Shown: positions 12,201 through 25,200 of the stretch, one piece after another | How positions within the stretch are numbered: the stretch's first letter is position 1 | Layout of the letters: each line of letters starts with the position of its first letter | Source of the DNA: Gremmenia infestans | Taxonomy: Eukaryota > Ascomycota > Leotiomycetes > Helotiales > Hamatocanthoscyphaceae | Assembly: GCA_032629725.1 (NCBI GenBank) | Contig: JAFEVB010000008.1 | Location: 496,001-560,000 of the forward strand | DNA: 64,000 nt | Reading direction: 5' to 3' | Translations under genes and position numbers: made by a program | The notes under the pieces: generated by a model | The model's input: the letters and a program-made list of their open reading frames with translations, nothing else | What the model was told of the DNA's origin: nothing | Database searches by the model: none

Positions 12201-14832
12201 AAAAAAAGAGTAGGAGTTTAAATAGATAGACGAAACAAAAAAAGCATTCTAAGAGCTAAAGCAGGCCTTTATAGAGAAGCCTATCCGCTAGAACTTCTAG
12301 CTAGAACTTAAGTTAATAATAGAAATAAACATATTAGATAAAGTAATAAAGAAAGTACTTATATAGAAATATAAAAATAGCAGCTAGTATCTAGTAGCGT
12401 ATTACTTTAGAAAAATAATATCCGCGGAACTTAACTATAATATATATAATAAGAAACTCCTAGTAATAGTTAAAGTATTATAGAAATAAAAGGTTTACCT
12501 TTAGAAAGCTAACTTTCTAGTAATAATTCTTACTAATTATAAGAATCTTATTAGCTTTACTATAACTAAAGACTTAAATAGGCGGCAGACAAGGTAGACA
12601 GAGACACTTACTATCTATAACTTATAAATTAAATATATAAAAAGGATAGAGAATATATATACTAATGCGCTAAGTTAGAAACTAAGATATAAGATAAAAA
12701 AGGAAATAAAGAGCATTGCGATCTTCTAAGAAAATAGTAATAACCTTATTTTAAATAAGTAATAAGTTATAGCTACGATCTATATTAATAGTAATCTATT
12801 TATAGATAAAATCAGATTAGTATATAAAGAGGATATAGTAGTAGAAAGCATCTTATAATACTTCTAAAAGAATATAAAAAGGCTTCTACTATATAAAAAT
12901 AAGATATATATTCTAAAAAACATCTAGAAAGAATTTATTAAGAAATAATATAAGCTACTAGCTTATAGATATTAAAGAAACACTAGAACCTAGAAAAAGC
13001 TCTTATAGAGATACTACTTCCTAAGTATACGAATAATAGTTAAGAAGGTTATTAGTAAATACGATACTTGCATACGAAATAAGGTATTATAATACGTCTT
13101 ATATAATATAATATAATTATCTAATATACTAAAAACCCTTTAGATATCTATTATATAGAACTTTATAATTAAACTACTACTATTTAAGAATCTAATAATA
13201 GGAGTAGAATACGATTCTATTCTAGTTATTATAGATAGGTTAATAAAATACACCTATATAATACTCTATAAGAAGTTAAGCATAGCTAAGAACTTGGCCT
13301 AAGCATTTCTCTAAGTAGTAGTAGTAAACTATAGCGCGCTAAAAGAAATCATATTAGATAAAGATTAGCTCTTTACTTTAAAATTCTAGATAGTATTTAT
13401 AGCTTTGCTAGGTATTAAAAAAAAGCTATTAATAAGTTTTTATTTATAAACTAATAAATAAACTAAATAGATAAATTAGATAATAGAAATATATATCTAA
13501 TATTATATAAACTATAAGTAGAATAACTAGGTAGAACTTCTATCACTTGCCTAGTTTATATATAATATATCAGCTGCAGAAAATATAAAGATCTTACTAG
13601 TATACGTAAATTATAGTTATAACTCTAAGGCCTACTACTTTATAATAACCTTAGAATTAGACAACTAATCCGCAACTATATAGGTAGAAAACCTTAAAGC
13701 ATTTTAGGAGGAACTAGCTAGCAACCTAGTATTCTTTATAAAGAAAGCAGCGTTATACTATAATAGAAAATATAGTATAGAACCTACGCTTAAAGAAAAA
13801 GATAAGGTCTATCTAATATAAAAAAATATTAAAATAAAATAACTAAGTATAAAACTAGATTATAAGAAGCTAAGGCTATTTAAAATTAAATAAGTTATAG
13901 AACTAGTTAACTATAAATTAGTACTATCTAGAATAATAAATATATATCTAGTATTTTATATATCTTTTCTTAAACTAGCACTACTAGAGGCGCTATCCGC
14001 GCCTATTATAGAAATCTAACTAGCTAACCCTAACGCTAAATATAAGATTAAAGTAATACTAGACTATAAATAGGTTAAAGGAAGTATTAAGTACTTAGTA
14101 AAATAGATAAACTACCTATACTTAGAAAATATCTAGGAACTAAGAATAATACTTAAGAATCTTAAGATATTTATAAACTATTAAGATTAGTACCCTAACC
14201 TAACTAGAATAGGTCTAAGGGATTATATATAGCTAGTAATATAATAAAGGTAAGATTATTAAAAAGGTTAGAACTAGGCAAAAAACTACTAGTAAAAAAG
14301 TTAAGAATAGAAGCAGATAGGGCTTTCTACTTACGCCGCCTACTTTTCTTTTTCTTAATCTTCTTTTTCTTCTCTAAAGTATTAAGCTTATTAAGGGTTT
14401 TAAGGCCCTAATATAATATATCTTAGGTATAGTATTTAAACTTAAACTATTACTAATTAAGATATAATAGTTTTAAAAGCGTCTTTTGCTTTTTCTGCTT
14501 TAAATAAAGCTTTTTACGCTCTAGTATAGACTAGTCCGCAAGTAATAAGCTATAAATATTATACTTTATTTTTAATTTTATATAAGTACTATATTTGCCT
14601 AAACTAGAGGATTTAAATATAATATACTCTAAGCTTTAGAATTTATAATAAGTGCACTTTATATTAATAGAATAACTAAAAGAGATAATTTAATTATAAA
14701 AGATAAAGCGCTTTTTATTTTTAATATTATAAATAGGTAGTATAATAAAAAGAAAAAAAGCTATACTATAAGAAAGATGTTTCTTTATATTATACTTAAG
14801 CGTAGAAACTATACTAACTAAGAGAGGAATAG

Positions 14833-15326
14833 TATTATAAATATAATATATAACTAAAGAACCTTAGGCTTAATATCTAGTTCTAAGATATAGGAGAACT
14901 CTTAGTAGGGATAGGTTTTTCTTATATAAGCAAAAGACGTTTTTCTAGTATATTAGTTATATAATAGACTAAGGAGAACTATAGGGATTTTTGCGGCCTA
15001 TTAGAATCTATTAGGATTATATAATAGACTAAGGAGAACTATAGGGATCCTTATAGCCTGTTAGGATCTATTAGGATCTAAAGGCATAAAGGTTCTATAT
15101 AAGGCTAGGTTATTACCTATTAGATAGAAGCTTTATACTTAACTTAAATAGTATTTCCTAATATATACTTATTACTTTATACTTTATAATAAGCTATACT
15201 TTTAAGTATAGCAACTAGTAATCTATTAATAAATACTAATATTAACCTAATAATAACCTAGGTCTAGAGACCTAACTTAAGTTATAAGACTTACCCTAGC
15301 ACTATGTAAGCTAGGCGATTGTTACA
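14833..15326 (+). repeat. 3' LTR of chromovirus B (494 bp)
   Basis: It is a direct repeat of 8746-9239 with many C/T and G/A differences. It ends gattgttaca. Confidence 0.9.
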
Positions 15327-17796
15327 CTTAGATTATATGCTCTGGCGCGTTATAGAAGGTAGCGCTAACCTCTTTATAGCTATATAGTTATTTTAATATA
15401 TAGCTATATTAGATAAACTTTATCTTATAAGTTTTCTAGTTAATTTCTAGATTATATTATCTAATCTAAAAAATACTAAAAATAGCCTGATTATCCCTAA
15501 TATAGATTATATCTAGGCTAATTTCCTTCTAGTAACCTCTAATAGTTATTTATATAGGTATAGTTTTATACTTAACTATTTCTCTATTTATTTTAATTAC
15601 TATCCTATTAATAATAGTAAGTAGATAAGATTCTATCTTTTTTTATATTAGTATATTAAGCCTTTTAATAGCTTCTAGTAAAATAAAATTCCTTTATATA
15701 CTAGAGTTAAGTATAATCTATAGCTTTTTTCCTCTAGTATAAGTATTTAGTATTATATAGTTTTAGCTCTTTATAGCTACTACTTTCCTTTTTAGTTATC
15801 TTTCTTCTAGGATCTTATATTTTATAAATTGGTTTTTTTATAGTTAGTAACTGCTTTCCTATTTTATTAGTTAATATAAGATATTTAGTATAAATATGCT
15901 TTATGCTTTATTACTAATATATTACTAGGTAAAGATTATTAGGTTTATAGAAAATAAAAGAAAAGTTATTTTCCTTTAAATATATTTGCCTAACCTTTTA
16001 CTAGTAATCTCCTAGATTTCTCCCAGCTTAATAATTAAGCTTAGTCTTAGTATTTTTTCTCTTAGAATGCTTTTAATAATCCTAGGCTATTAAGGTGCCT
16101 TAAAGATAACTTATTATATATCTTAATATATAACTATATAGTAGATACCCTTTTCTAGTTTCTCTATTTCTAGCTAGAAGTCTCTTTTAAAAGCTAGTTT
16201 ATCCTTTTCTTTAGGTTCCTACTAGTTTCCTATAGAAAGCTTATTACTAGCTATAATCTATTCTTTATCTATATTAGATAGCTAGTCTATAGAATCCTAA
16301 GATAGGCTTGCTTTTTTTTCTATATTTATTTCCTAGCTTTTATATTTAGATAGTTATATACTATACTTCTATCTCTTAAAGTTAGGTTATAATACTATAT
16401 CTAAGGTTTATATAGCTGCGCTTATATTTTATTTCTTTTAGGGTCTTTTTCTTTTTTTCTACCTATAAGAGAATACTAAGTATCTAGGTAATCTATACTT
16501 AAAATAAAGTCTTTTCTAATATTACTTATTCTATTTCTTTTTAGAAAGTAGGTTTAGTTTTTAGTAAGCGGTATTAATCTCTATTAGGTCCCTCTAGTCT
16601 TTTCTTTCTATTAATTCTATTTTCCTTAACTATTTACTAAAGTTATAGGTTCCTTTTTACTTAAGAGACCTCTTAAAAAACCGGTTATTAATCTTAATCG
16701 CTTTCTTAATTATCTTAGCAAAACTAGTTAGTTAGTCTATTCTAGTTAGCTTATTCTTAATAAAGTCCTTTAGTTCTATATAGTACTAGCTAGTTAGAAC
16801 GCGGTTGCTCTATTCTATTATATCTAAATACTACTAGAATCTAGCTATATATTTAGAAGCTAACTTATTCTATTTTAGTTATTATAGCTTCTGTTTAGCT
16901 ATACTCTACTATTTAAGGTTACTAAAGACTTATTAGATATTTTTCTTAAATGCTTTATAGCTTATAAATATAACCTAAATTAAGGTTCTAGCTCTAGTTA
17001 TAATTCGCCTCTAACTGGTTTTATTTACTATAAAATCGTTAATATAGGTTTTAATCTAATTAAAAGCTATGCTTTAAAAATAACTAATTATATAAATAAC
17101 TTTTACTATCTTAGTTTCAAATAAGTATTAGTTAAACAAGATATAGATATCTATTAAGGTTAGAAAGTTATTTAACTTGCCTCTATCTCTATAGAATATA
17201 TTAGATATCTTAATAACTATAGTTTATTCTTATATTATAAAAGCCTAAGCTAGCGCTAGTATAGAAGCTAGAGTTAGTATTAGAGTTAAGATTAGAGTGT
17301 TTTTCCTTTTAGCGGATCCGGTGGATAATATTATTCCGTTAATAGAAAGACTAGTGCTTAAAGTATAATAATCGCCTAGCTCGTATAGTACTAAGGTAAG
17401 TCTTATAACTTAAGTTAGATTCTTAGATCTAGGTTATTATTAGGTTAATATTAGTATCTATTAATAGATTACTAATTACTATACTTAAAAGTATAGCTTA
17501 TTATAAAGTATAAAGTAATAAATATATATTAGGAAATACTATTTAAGTTAAGTATAAAGCTTCTATCTAATAGGTAATAACCTAGCTTTATATAGAACCT
17601 TTATACCTTTAGATCCCGATGGATCCTAACAGGCCGTAAGAATCCCTACGGTCCTTCTTAGTCTATCACGTGACTAATATACTAGAAAAACGTCTTTTGC
17701 TTATATAAGAAAAACCTGTTTCTATTAAGAGTTCTCTTATATCTAAAGCTAGATATTAAGCCTAAGATCTTTTAATTATATATTATATTCGTAATA
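15327..17796 (-). mobile_element. Chromovirus M: 5' part of a leftward copy
   Basis: Bases 15327-17363 are the reverse complement of chromovirus B internal sequence, from the position equivalent to about 11281 back to its 5' end (protease, gag and primer-binding side). They are followed by one leftward LTR at 17364-17796. The 3' two thirds of M (reverse transcriptase onward) and its other LTR are absent. To the right, actta (17797-17801) abuts element P internal sequence at the position equivalent to 9477, so M was inserted into P. Its left edge is the right LTR of B. Confidence 0.82.
17364..17796 (-). repeat. 5' LTR of chromovirus M (433 bp, one-unit type)
   Basis: It is the reverse complement of the family LTR with only one copy of the 60-bp unit. 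It keeps a CACGTG at 17667-17672 that the two-unit LTRs have changed to TATATA. Confidence 0.88.
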
Positions 17797-20700
17797 ACTT
17801 ATTCGGAACTAAGATAGTAAAGGTTATCTATATAATCAGTTACTTTTAAAGCATAGCCTTTAATTAGATTAAGATCTATATTAATAATTTTATAGTAAAT
17901 AAAACCAGCTAGAGGCAAATTATAACCGGGGCAAGAATCTTAATCTAGGCTATATTTATAAGCTATAAAGCATTTAAAAAGAATATCCGATAAGTCTTTA
18001 GTAACCTAAAATAGTAGAGTATAGCTAAATAGAAGCTCTAATAATTAAGATAAAGCAAGTCGGCCTTTAAATATATAGCTAGGTTCTAGTAGTATTTAGA
18101 TATAGCAAGATAGAGCAACCGCGCCCTAACTAGCTAGTACTATATAGAACTAAAAGACTTTATTAAGAATAAGCTAACTAGAATAAACTAACTAACTAGT
18201 CTCGCCGAAATAATTAAGAAAGCAGTTAAGATTAATAACCGGTTTTTTAAAAGGTCTCTTAAAAAAAAAGAAATCTATAACTTTAGTAAATAGTTAGGAA
18301 AGATAGAATTAATAGAAAAAAAGGACTAGAGGGACCTAATAGAAATTAATACTACTTACTAAAAACTAAACCTATTCTTTAAAGAGAAATAGAATAAGTA
18401 ATATTAGAAAAGACTTTATTTTAAGTATAGATTACCTAGATACTTAGTATTCTTTTATAGATAGAAGAAAAAAAAAGAACCCTAAAAGAAATAGAATATA
18501 AGTATAGCTATATAAATCTTAGATATAGTATTATAACCTAACCTTAAGAGATAGAAGTATAGTATATAACTACCTAAATATAAAAGCTAGGAAATAAATA
18601 TAGAAAAAAAAGCAAGCTTATCTTAGAATTCTATAAACTAGCTACCTAATATAGATAAAGAATAGATTATAGCTAGTAATAAGCTTTCTGCAGAAAACTA
18701 GTAGGAACCTAAAAAAGGGGATAAACCGGCCTTTAAAAGAGACTTTTAGCTAGGAATAAAGAAACTAGAAAAGGGTATCTACTATATAGTTATATACTAA
18801 GATATATAATAAGTTATCTTTAAGGTATCTTAATAGCCTAGGATTATTAAAAGTATCCTAAAAGAAAAAATACTAAGGCTAAGCTTAATTATTAAGCTAG
18901 AAGAAATCTAGAAGATTACTAGTAAAGGGTTAAGTAAATGTATTTAGAGAAAAATAACTTTTCTTCTATTTTCTATAAACCTAATAATCTTTACTTAGTA
19001 ATATATTAGTAATAAAGTATAAAGCATATTTATACTAAATATCCTATATTAACTAATAAGATAGAAAAGCAGTTACTAACTATAGAAAAACTAATTTATA
19101 AAATATAAGATTCTAGAAAGAAAACAACTAAGAAGAAAAGTGGTAGCTATAGAAAGCTAAAACTATATAATACTAAACGTCTATACTAGAGAAAAAAAGC
19201 TATAGATTATACTTAACTCTAGTATATAAAGGAACTTTATTTTACTAGAAGCTATTAAAAGGCTTAATATACTAATATAAGAGAAGATAGAACCCTATCT
19301 ACTTACTATTATTAATAGGATAGTAATTAAAATAAATAGAAAAATAGTTAAATATAAGACTATACCTATATAAATAACTATTAGAGGTTATTAAAAGGAA
19401 ATTAGCCTAGATATAATCTATATTAGGGATAATTAGGCTATTTTTAGTATTTTTTAGATTAGATAATATAATCTAGAAATTAACTAGAAAACTTATAAGA
19501 TAAAGTTTATCTAATATAGCTATATATTAAAATAACTATATAGCTATAAAGAGGTTAGCGCTACCTTCTATAACGCGCTAGGGTATATAATCTAAGGCTT
19601 TCTACTAGATAATAAGAAGGTTAAGAAAGAGATACTAGTATAGTATAAGAAGTTTAAATAGATATTTAATAACTTATAAAATAAGAAAGCCTTACCTAAA
19701 TATTAACTATAGAACTATAAAATACTACTTAAGAAAAAATATAAACTTTCTTAGAAACTACTTTGCTAGTATAGTAAAAAGAAAATAAGACTATAAAGGG
19801 AGTATATTAATAAGATATTATCTAAAAGATAGATAAGAGAGTTGCACTCTCTATTAGAAGCGCTAATACTATTTGCGAAAAAAAAAGATAAACTAGATCG
19901 ATTTTATATTAACTACTAAAAGTTAAATAAGATAACTATAAAAAATTAATACCTACTACTATAGACAGATAATATATAGAACTATCTAAAAAAAGTAGTG
20001 ATTTTTATACAGCTAGATATAAAGGACGCATATTATCTAATCTGTATTATAAAAGCAAGGAATAGAAAACGGCATTTTAAACTAGATTTAGTTACTATAA
20101 GTACTAGATTATACTATTTAGGCTAACTAATACCCTAGTAACCTATTAAGAAGTTAACTATAATATATTAAAAGCTTTCTTAAATAGGTTCTATATATAT
20201 TATTTTAATAATATACTAGTATATTTAGATAATAAGGAATAATATATAGAATATATAATATAGATCTTAAAAGCACTTACGGTAAAGGGATTCCGTCTAA
20301 AGCTATCTAAATATAACTTTTATATAAAAGAAATCACCTTTCTAAGCTATATAATTACGCTAAGGAAAATCGGCCTAGACTCTAAAAAGGTCCGAGCAAT
20401 TATTATCTAGGAGATGCTAACTATAGTTAAATAGGTATAATCTTTTCTAAGATTTATAAACTTCTACTAGAAGTTTATTAAGTTATATTTAAAAAAGGCT
20501 CTACTACTTATAGATCTAATAAAAAAGAAGTAGGAGTTTAAATAGATAAAGAAAGCAGAAAAGGCATTCTAAGAGCTAAAGTAGGCCTTTATAAAGAAGC
20601 CTATCTGCTAGAACTTCTAGCTAGAACTTAAGTTAATAGTAGAAATAAACACGTTAGATAAAGTAATAGAGGAAGTACTTATATAGAAATATAAGAATAG

Positions 20701-21727
20701 TAGCTAGTATCTAGTAGTATACTACTTTAGAAAAATAATATCTATAGAACTTAACTATAATATATATAATAAGAAACTTCTAGTAATAGTTAAAGTATTA
20801 TAGAAATAAAGAGTTTACTTTTAGAAAGCTAACTTTCTAGTAATAATTCTTACTAATTATAAGAATCTTATTAGCTTTACTATAACTAAAGACTTAAATA
20901 GGCGGCAGATAAGATAGGTAGAGATACTTACTATTTATAACTTATAAATTAAATATATAAAAGAAATAAAGAATATATATACTAATATACTAAGTTAGAA
21001 GCTAGGATATAAAGTAAGAGAGGAAATAAAAAGCATTGCAATCTTCTAGGAAAATAGTAATAACCTTATCTTAAATAAATAATAAATCGTAGTAGCAATC
21101 TATATTAATAGCAACCTATTTATAAATAAAATCAGATCGGTATATAAAAGGGATATAGTAGTAGAAGGCATCTTATAATACTTCTAGAAGAATACAGAAA
21201 AGCTTCTACTATATAAAAATAAGATATATATCTTTAAAAACATCTAAAAAGAATTCGTTAAGAAATAGTATAAGCTACTAGCTTATAGATATTAAGGGAA
21301 TACTAGAACCTAAGAGAGGCTCTTATAAAAATACTATTTTCTAAGTATGCGAATAATAGTTAAAAAGGTTATTAGTAAGTGCGATACTTGCATATAGAAT
21401 AAGATATTATAATACGCCTTATATAATATAATATAATCACCTAATATACTAAAGACTTCTTAGATATCTATTATATAAGACTTTATAGTTAAACTACTAC
21501 TATTTAAGAATCTAATATTAGAAGTAGAATATAATTCTATTCTAGTTATTATAGATAGGTTAATAAAATACACCTATATAATACTCTATAAGGAATTAAG
21601 TATAGCTAAAAACTTAGCTTAGATATTTCTCTAAGTAGTAGTAGTAAACTATAGCGCGCTAAAAGAAATCATATTAGATAAAGATCAGCTTTTTACTTTA
21701 AAATTCTAGATAGCGTTTATAGCTTTA

Positions 21728-22221
21728 TATAACGATCGCCTAGCTTATATAGTACTAGGGTAAGTCTTATAACTTAAGTTAGGTCTCTAGACCTAGGTTA
21801 TTATTAGGTTAATATTAGTATCTATTAATAGATTACTAGTTGCTATACTTAGAAGTATAGCTTATTATAAAGTATAAAGTAATAAGTATATATTAGGAAA
21901 TACTATTTAAGTTAAGTATAAAGCTTCTATCTAATAGGTAATAACCTAGCTTTATATAGAACCTTTATGCCTTTAGATCCTAATAGATCCTAATAGGCCG
22001 CGAGGATCCTTATAGTTCTTCTTAGTCTATTATATAATCCTAATAGATCCTAATAGGCTATAAGGATCCCTATAGTCCTCCTTAGTCTATTATATAACTA
22101 ATATACTAGAAAAACGTCTTTTGCTTATATAAGAAAAACCTATCTCTATTAAGAGTTCTTTTATATCTTAGAACTAGATATTAAGCCTAAGGTCTCTTAG
22201 TTATATATTATGTTCGTAATA
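21728..22221 (-). repeat. 3' LTR of chromovirus F (494 bp)
   Basis: It is a two-unit LTR in leftward orientation. It starts tataacgatcg (TG end mutated to TA) and ends gttcgtaata. Confidence 0.9.
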
Positions 22222-25200
22222 CTATTTCTCTCTTAGTTAGCATAGTCTCTATACTTAAGTATAATATAGAGAAATATCTTTCTTATAGTATAGCCTTTTT
22301 CCTTTTTATTATACTACCTATTTATAATATTAAAGATAAAAAGCGCTTTATTCTTTATAACTAAATTATCTTTTTTAGTTATTCTATTAATATAAAGTGC
22401 ACTTATTATAAATCCTAAAGCTTAGAGTATATTATATCTAAATCCTCTAGTTTAGGCAAATATAGTACTTATATAAAATTAAAAATAAAGTGCGATATCT
22501 ATAGCTTATTACTTGCAGACTAGTTTATACTAAAGCGTAAAGAGCTTTATTTAGAGCAGAAAAGGTAAAAGACGCTCTTAAAACTATTATACTTTAATTA
22601 GTAATAGTTTAAGTTTAAATGCTATACCTAGAATATATTATATTAGAGCCTTAAAACCTTTAATAAGCTTAATACTTTAGAGAAGAAAAAGAAAATTAAG
22701 AAAGAGAAAAGTAGGTAGTATAAGTAGAAAGCTCTACCTGCTTCTATTTCTAATTTTCTTACTAGTAGTCCTTTACTTAGTTCTAACCCTTTTAATAACT
22801 CTACTTTTATTATATTACTAGCTATATATAATCCCTTAGACCTAATTAAGGTGCTAATCTTAATAGTTTATAAATATCTTAAGATTCTTAAGTATTATTC
22901 TTAGTTCCTAGGTATTTTCTAAGTATAGATAGTTTATCTATTTTACTAAGTACTTAATACTTTCTCTAATCTATTTATAGTCTAGTATTACTTTAATCTT
23001 ATATTTAGCATTAGGGTTAGCTAGTTAGATTTCTATAATAGGCGCAGGTAGCGCCTCTAGTAGTACTAGTTTAAAGAGAGATATATAGAATACTAGATAT
23101 ATATTTATTATTCTAGGTAGTACTAATTTATAGTTAACTAGTTCTATAACTTATTTAATTTTAAATAGCTCTAGCTTCTTATAATCTAGTTTTATGCTTA
23201 GTTATTTTATCTTAATATTTTTTTATATTAGGTAGACCTTATCTCTTTTTTTAAGTATAGGTTCTATACTATATTTTCTATTATAGTATAACGCTGCTTT
23301 TTTTATAAAGAATACTAGATTGCTAGCTAGTTTCTTCTAAAGTGCTTTAAGGTCTTCTACCTATATAGTCGCAGATTAGTTATCTAATCCTAAGATTATT
23401 ATAAAGTAGTAGGCCTTAGAGTTATAACTATAATTTGTATATACTAGTAAGATTTTTATATTTTCTATAGCTAATATATTATATGCGAACTAGATAAGTA
23501 GTAGAAGTCCTACCTAGTTGTTCTACTTATAGTTTATATAATACTAGATATATATTTCTATTATCTAATTTATCTATTTAGTTTATTTATTAGTTTACGG
23601 ATAAAAACTTATTAATAGCTTTCTTTTAATACTTAGTAAAGCTATAAATGCTATCTAGAATTTTAAAGTAAAAAGCTGATCTTTATATAATATAATTTCT
23701 TCTAGCGCGCTATAGTTTACTACTACTACTTAGAGAAATGCCTAAGCTAAGTTCTTAGCTATACTTAACTTCTTATAAGATATTATATAAGTATATTTTA
23801 TTAACCTATCTATAATAACTAGGATAGAATCGTATTCCACTTCTATTATTAGATTTTTAAATAGTAGTAGTTTAACTATAAAGTCTTATATAATAGATGT
23901 CTAAAAGGTCTTTAGTATATTAGATAATTATATTATATTATATAAAGCATATTATAATATCTTATTCCGTATATAAGTATTATACTTACTAATAACCTTT
24001 TTAACTATTATTCGCATACTTAGAAAGTAGTACCTCCGCGAGAGCTTTTTCTAGGTTCTAGTATTCCTTTAATATCTATAAGCTAGTAGCTTATATTATT
24101 TCTTAATAAATTCTTTCTAGATGTTTTTTAGGATATATATCTTATTTTCGTATAATAGAAGCCTTTTTATATTCTTTTAGAAGTATTATAAGATGCTTTC
24201 TACTACTATATTCCCTTTATATACTAATCTGATTTTATCTATAAATAGGTTACTATTAATATAGATTATAGCTATAACTTATTACTTATTTAGAATAAAG
24301 TTATTACTATTTTCCTAAAAGATTATAATATCTTTTATTTCCTTTTTTACTTTATACTTTAGTTTCCAACTTAGTATATTAGTATATATATTCTTTATTC
24401 CCTTTATATATTTAATTTATAAGTTATAGATAGCAAGTGTCTCTACCTACCTTATCTGCTGCCTATTTAAGTCTTTAGTTATAGTAAAGCTAATAAGATT
24501 CTTATAATTAGTAAGAATTATTACTAGGAAGTTAGCTTTCTAAAAGTAAACCTTTTATTTCTATAATACTTTAACTATTACTAAAAGTTCTTTATTATAT
24601 ATATTATAGTTAAGTTCTACGGATATTATTTTTCTAAAGTAATATACTACTAGATGCTAGCTGCTATTCTTATATTTCTATATAAGTACTTCTTTTATTA
24701 CTTTATCTAACGTGTTTATTTTTGCTATTAATTTAAGTTCTAGCTAGAAGTTCTAGCAGATAGGCTCTTTTATAAAGGCCTGCTTTAGCTCTTAGAATGC
24801 CTTTTCTGCTTTATCTATCTATTTAAACTTCTACTTCTTTTTTATTAGGTCTATAAGTAGTAGAGCCTTTTTTAAATATAACTTAATAAACTTTTAGTAG
24901 AAGTTTATAAATCCTAGGAAAAATTGCATTTATTTAACTATAGTTAGCGTCTTTTAGGTAATAATTGCTTGAACCTTTTTAGGGTCTAGGCCGATTTTCT
25001 CTAGCGTAATTATATAGCTTAGAAAAGTGATTTCTTTTATATAAAAGTTATACTTAGATAGCTTTAAAGTAGAATCCCTTTGCCGCAAGTGCTTCTAAGA
25101 CCTATATTATATATCCTATATGCTATTTCTTATTATCTAAATATACTAGTATATTATTAAAGTAATATATATAAAACCTATCTAAGAAAGCTTTTAATAT

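Larger units (their letters stand above)
8746..15326 (+). mobile_element. Chromovirus B: full-length Ty3/gypsy retrotransposon, RIP-inactivated
   Basis: Two 494-bp LTRs (8746-9239 and 14833-15326) enclose 5.6 kb that reads rightward as gag-pol through many stops. Landmarks are a CCHC-like knuckle near 10093-10140 with both early Cys replaced, and a protease active-site-like NSS near 10890. Reverse transcriptase runs about 11580-12130, with the box YLNN near 11886 where the catalytic YxDD is expected. RNase H is about 12330-12650. The integrase zinc region is about 12960-13090 (KYDTC in place of the expected Cys pair) and its core is about 13190-13420, with DRLIKYTYI. A chromodomain lies about 14060-14170 (YLVK.INYLYLENI). 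Order RT-RNaseH-integrase-chromodomain defines the chromovirus branch of Ty3/gypsy. The 5-bp flanks are ctagg and cttag, which do not match. Confidence 0.88.
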
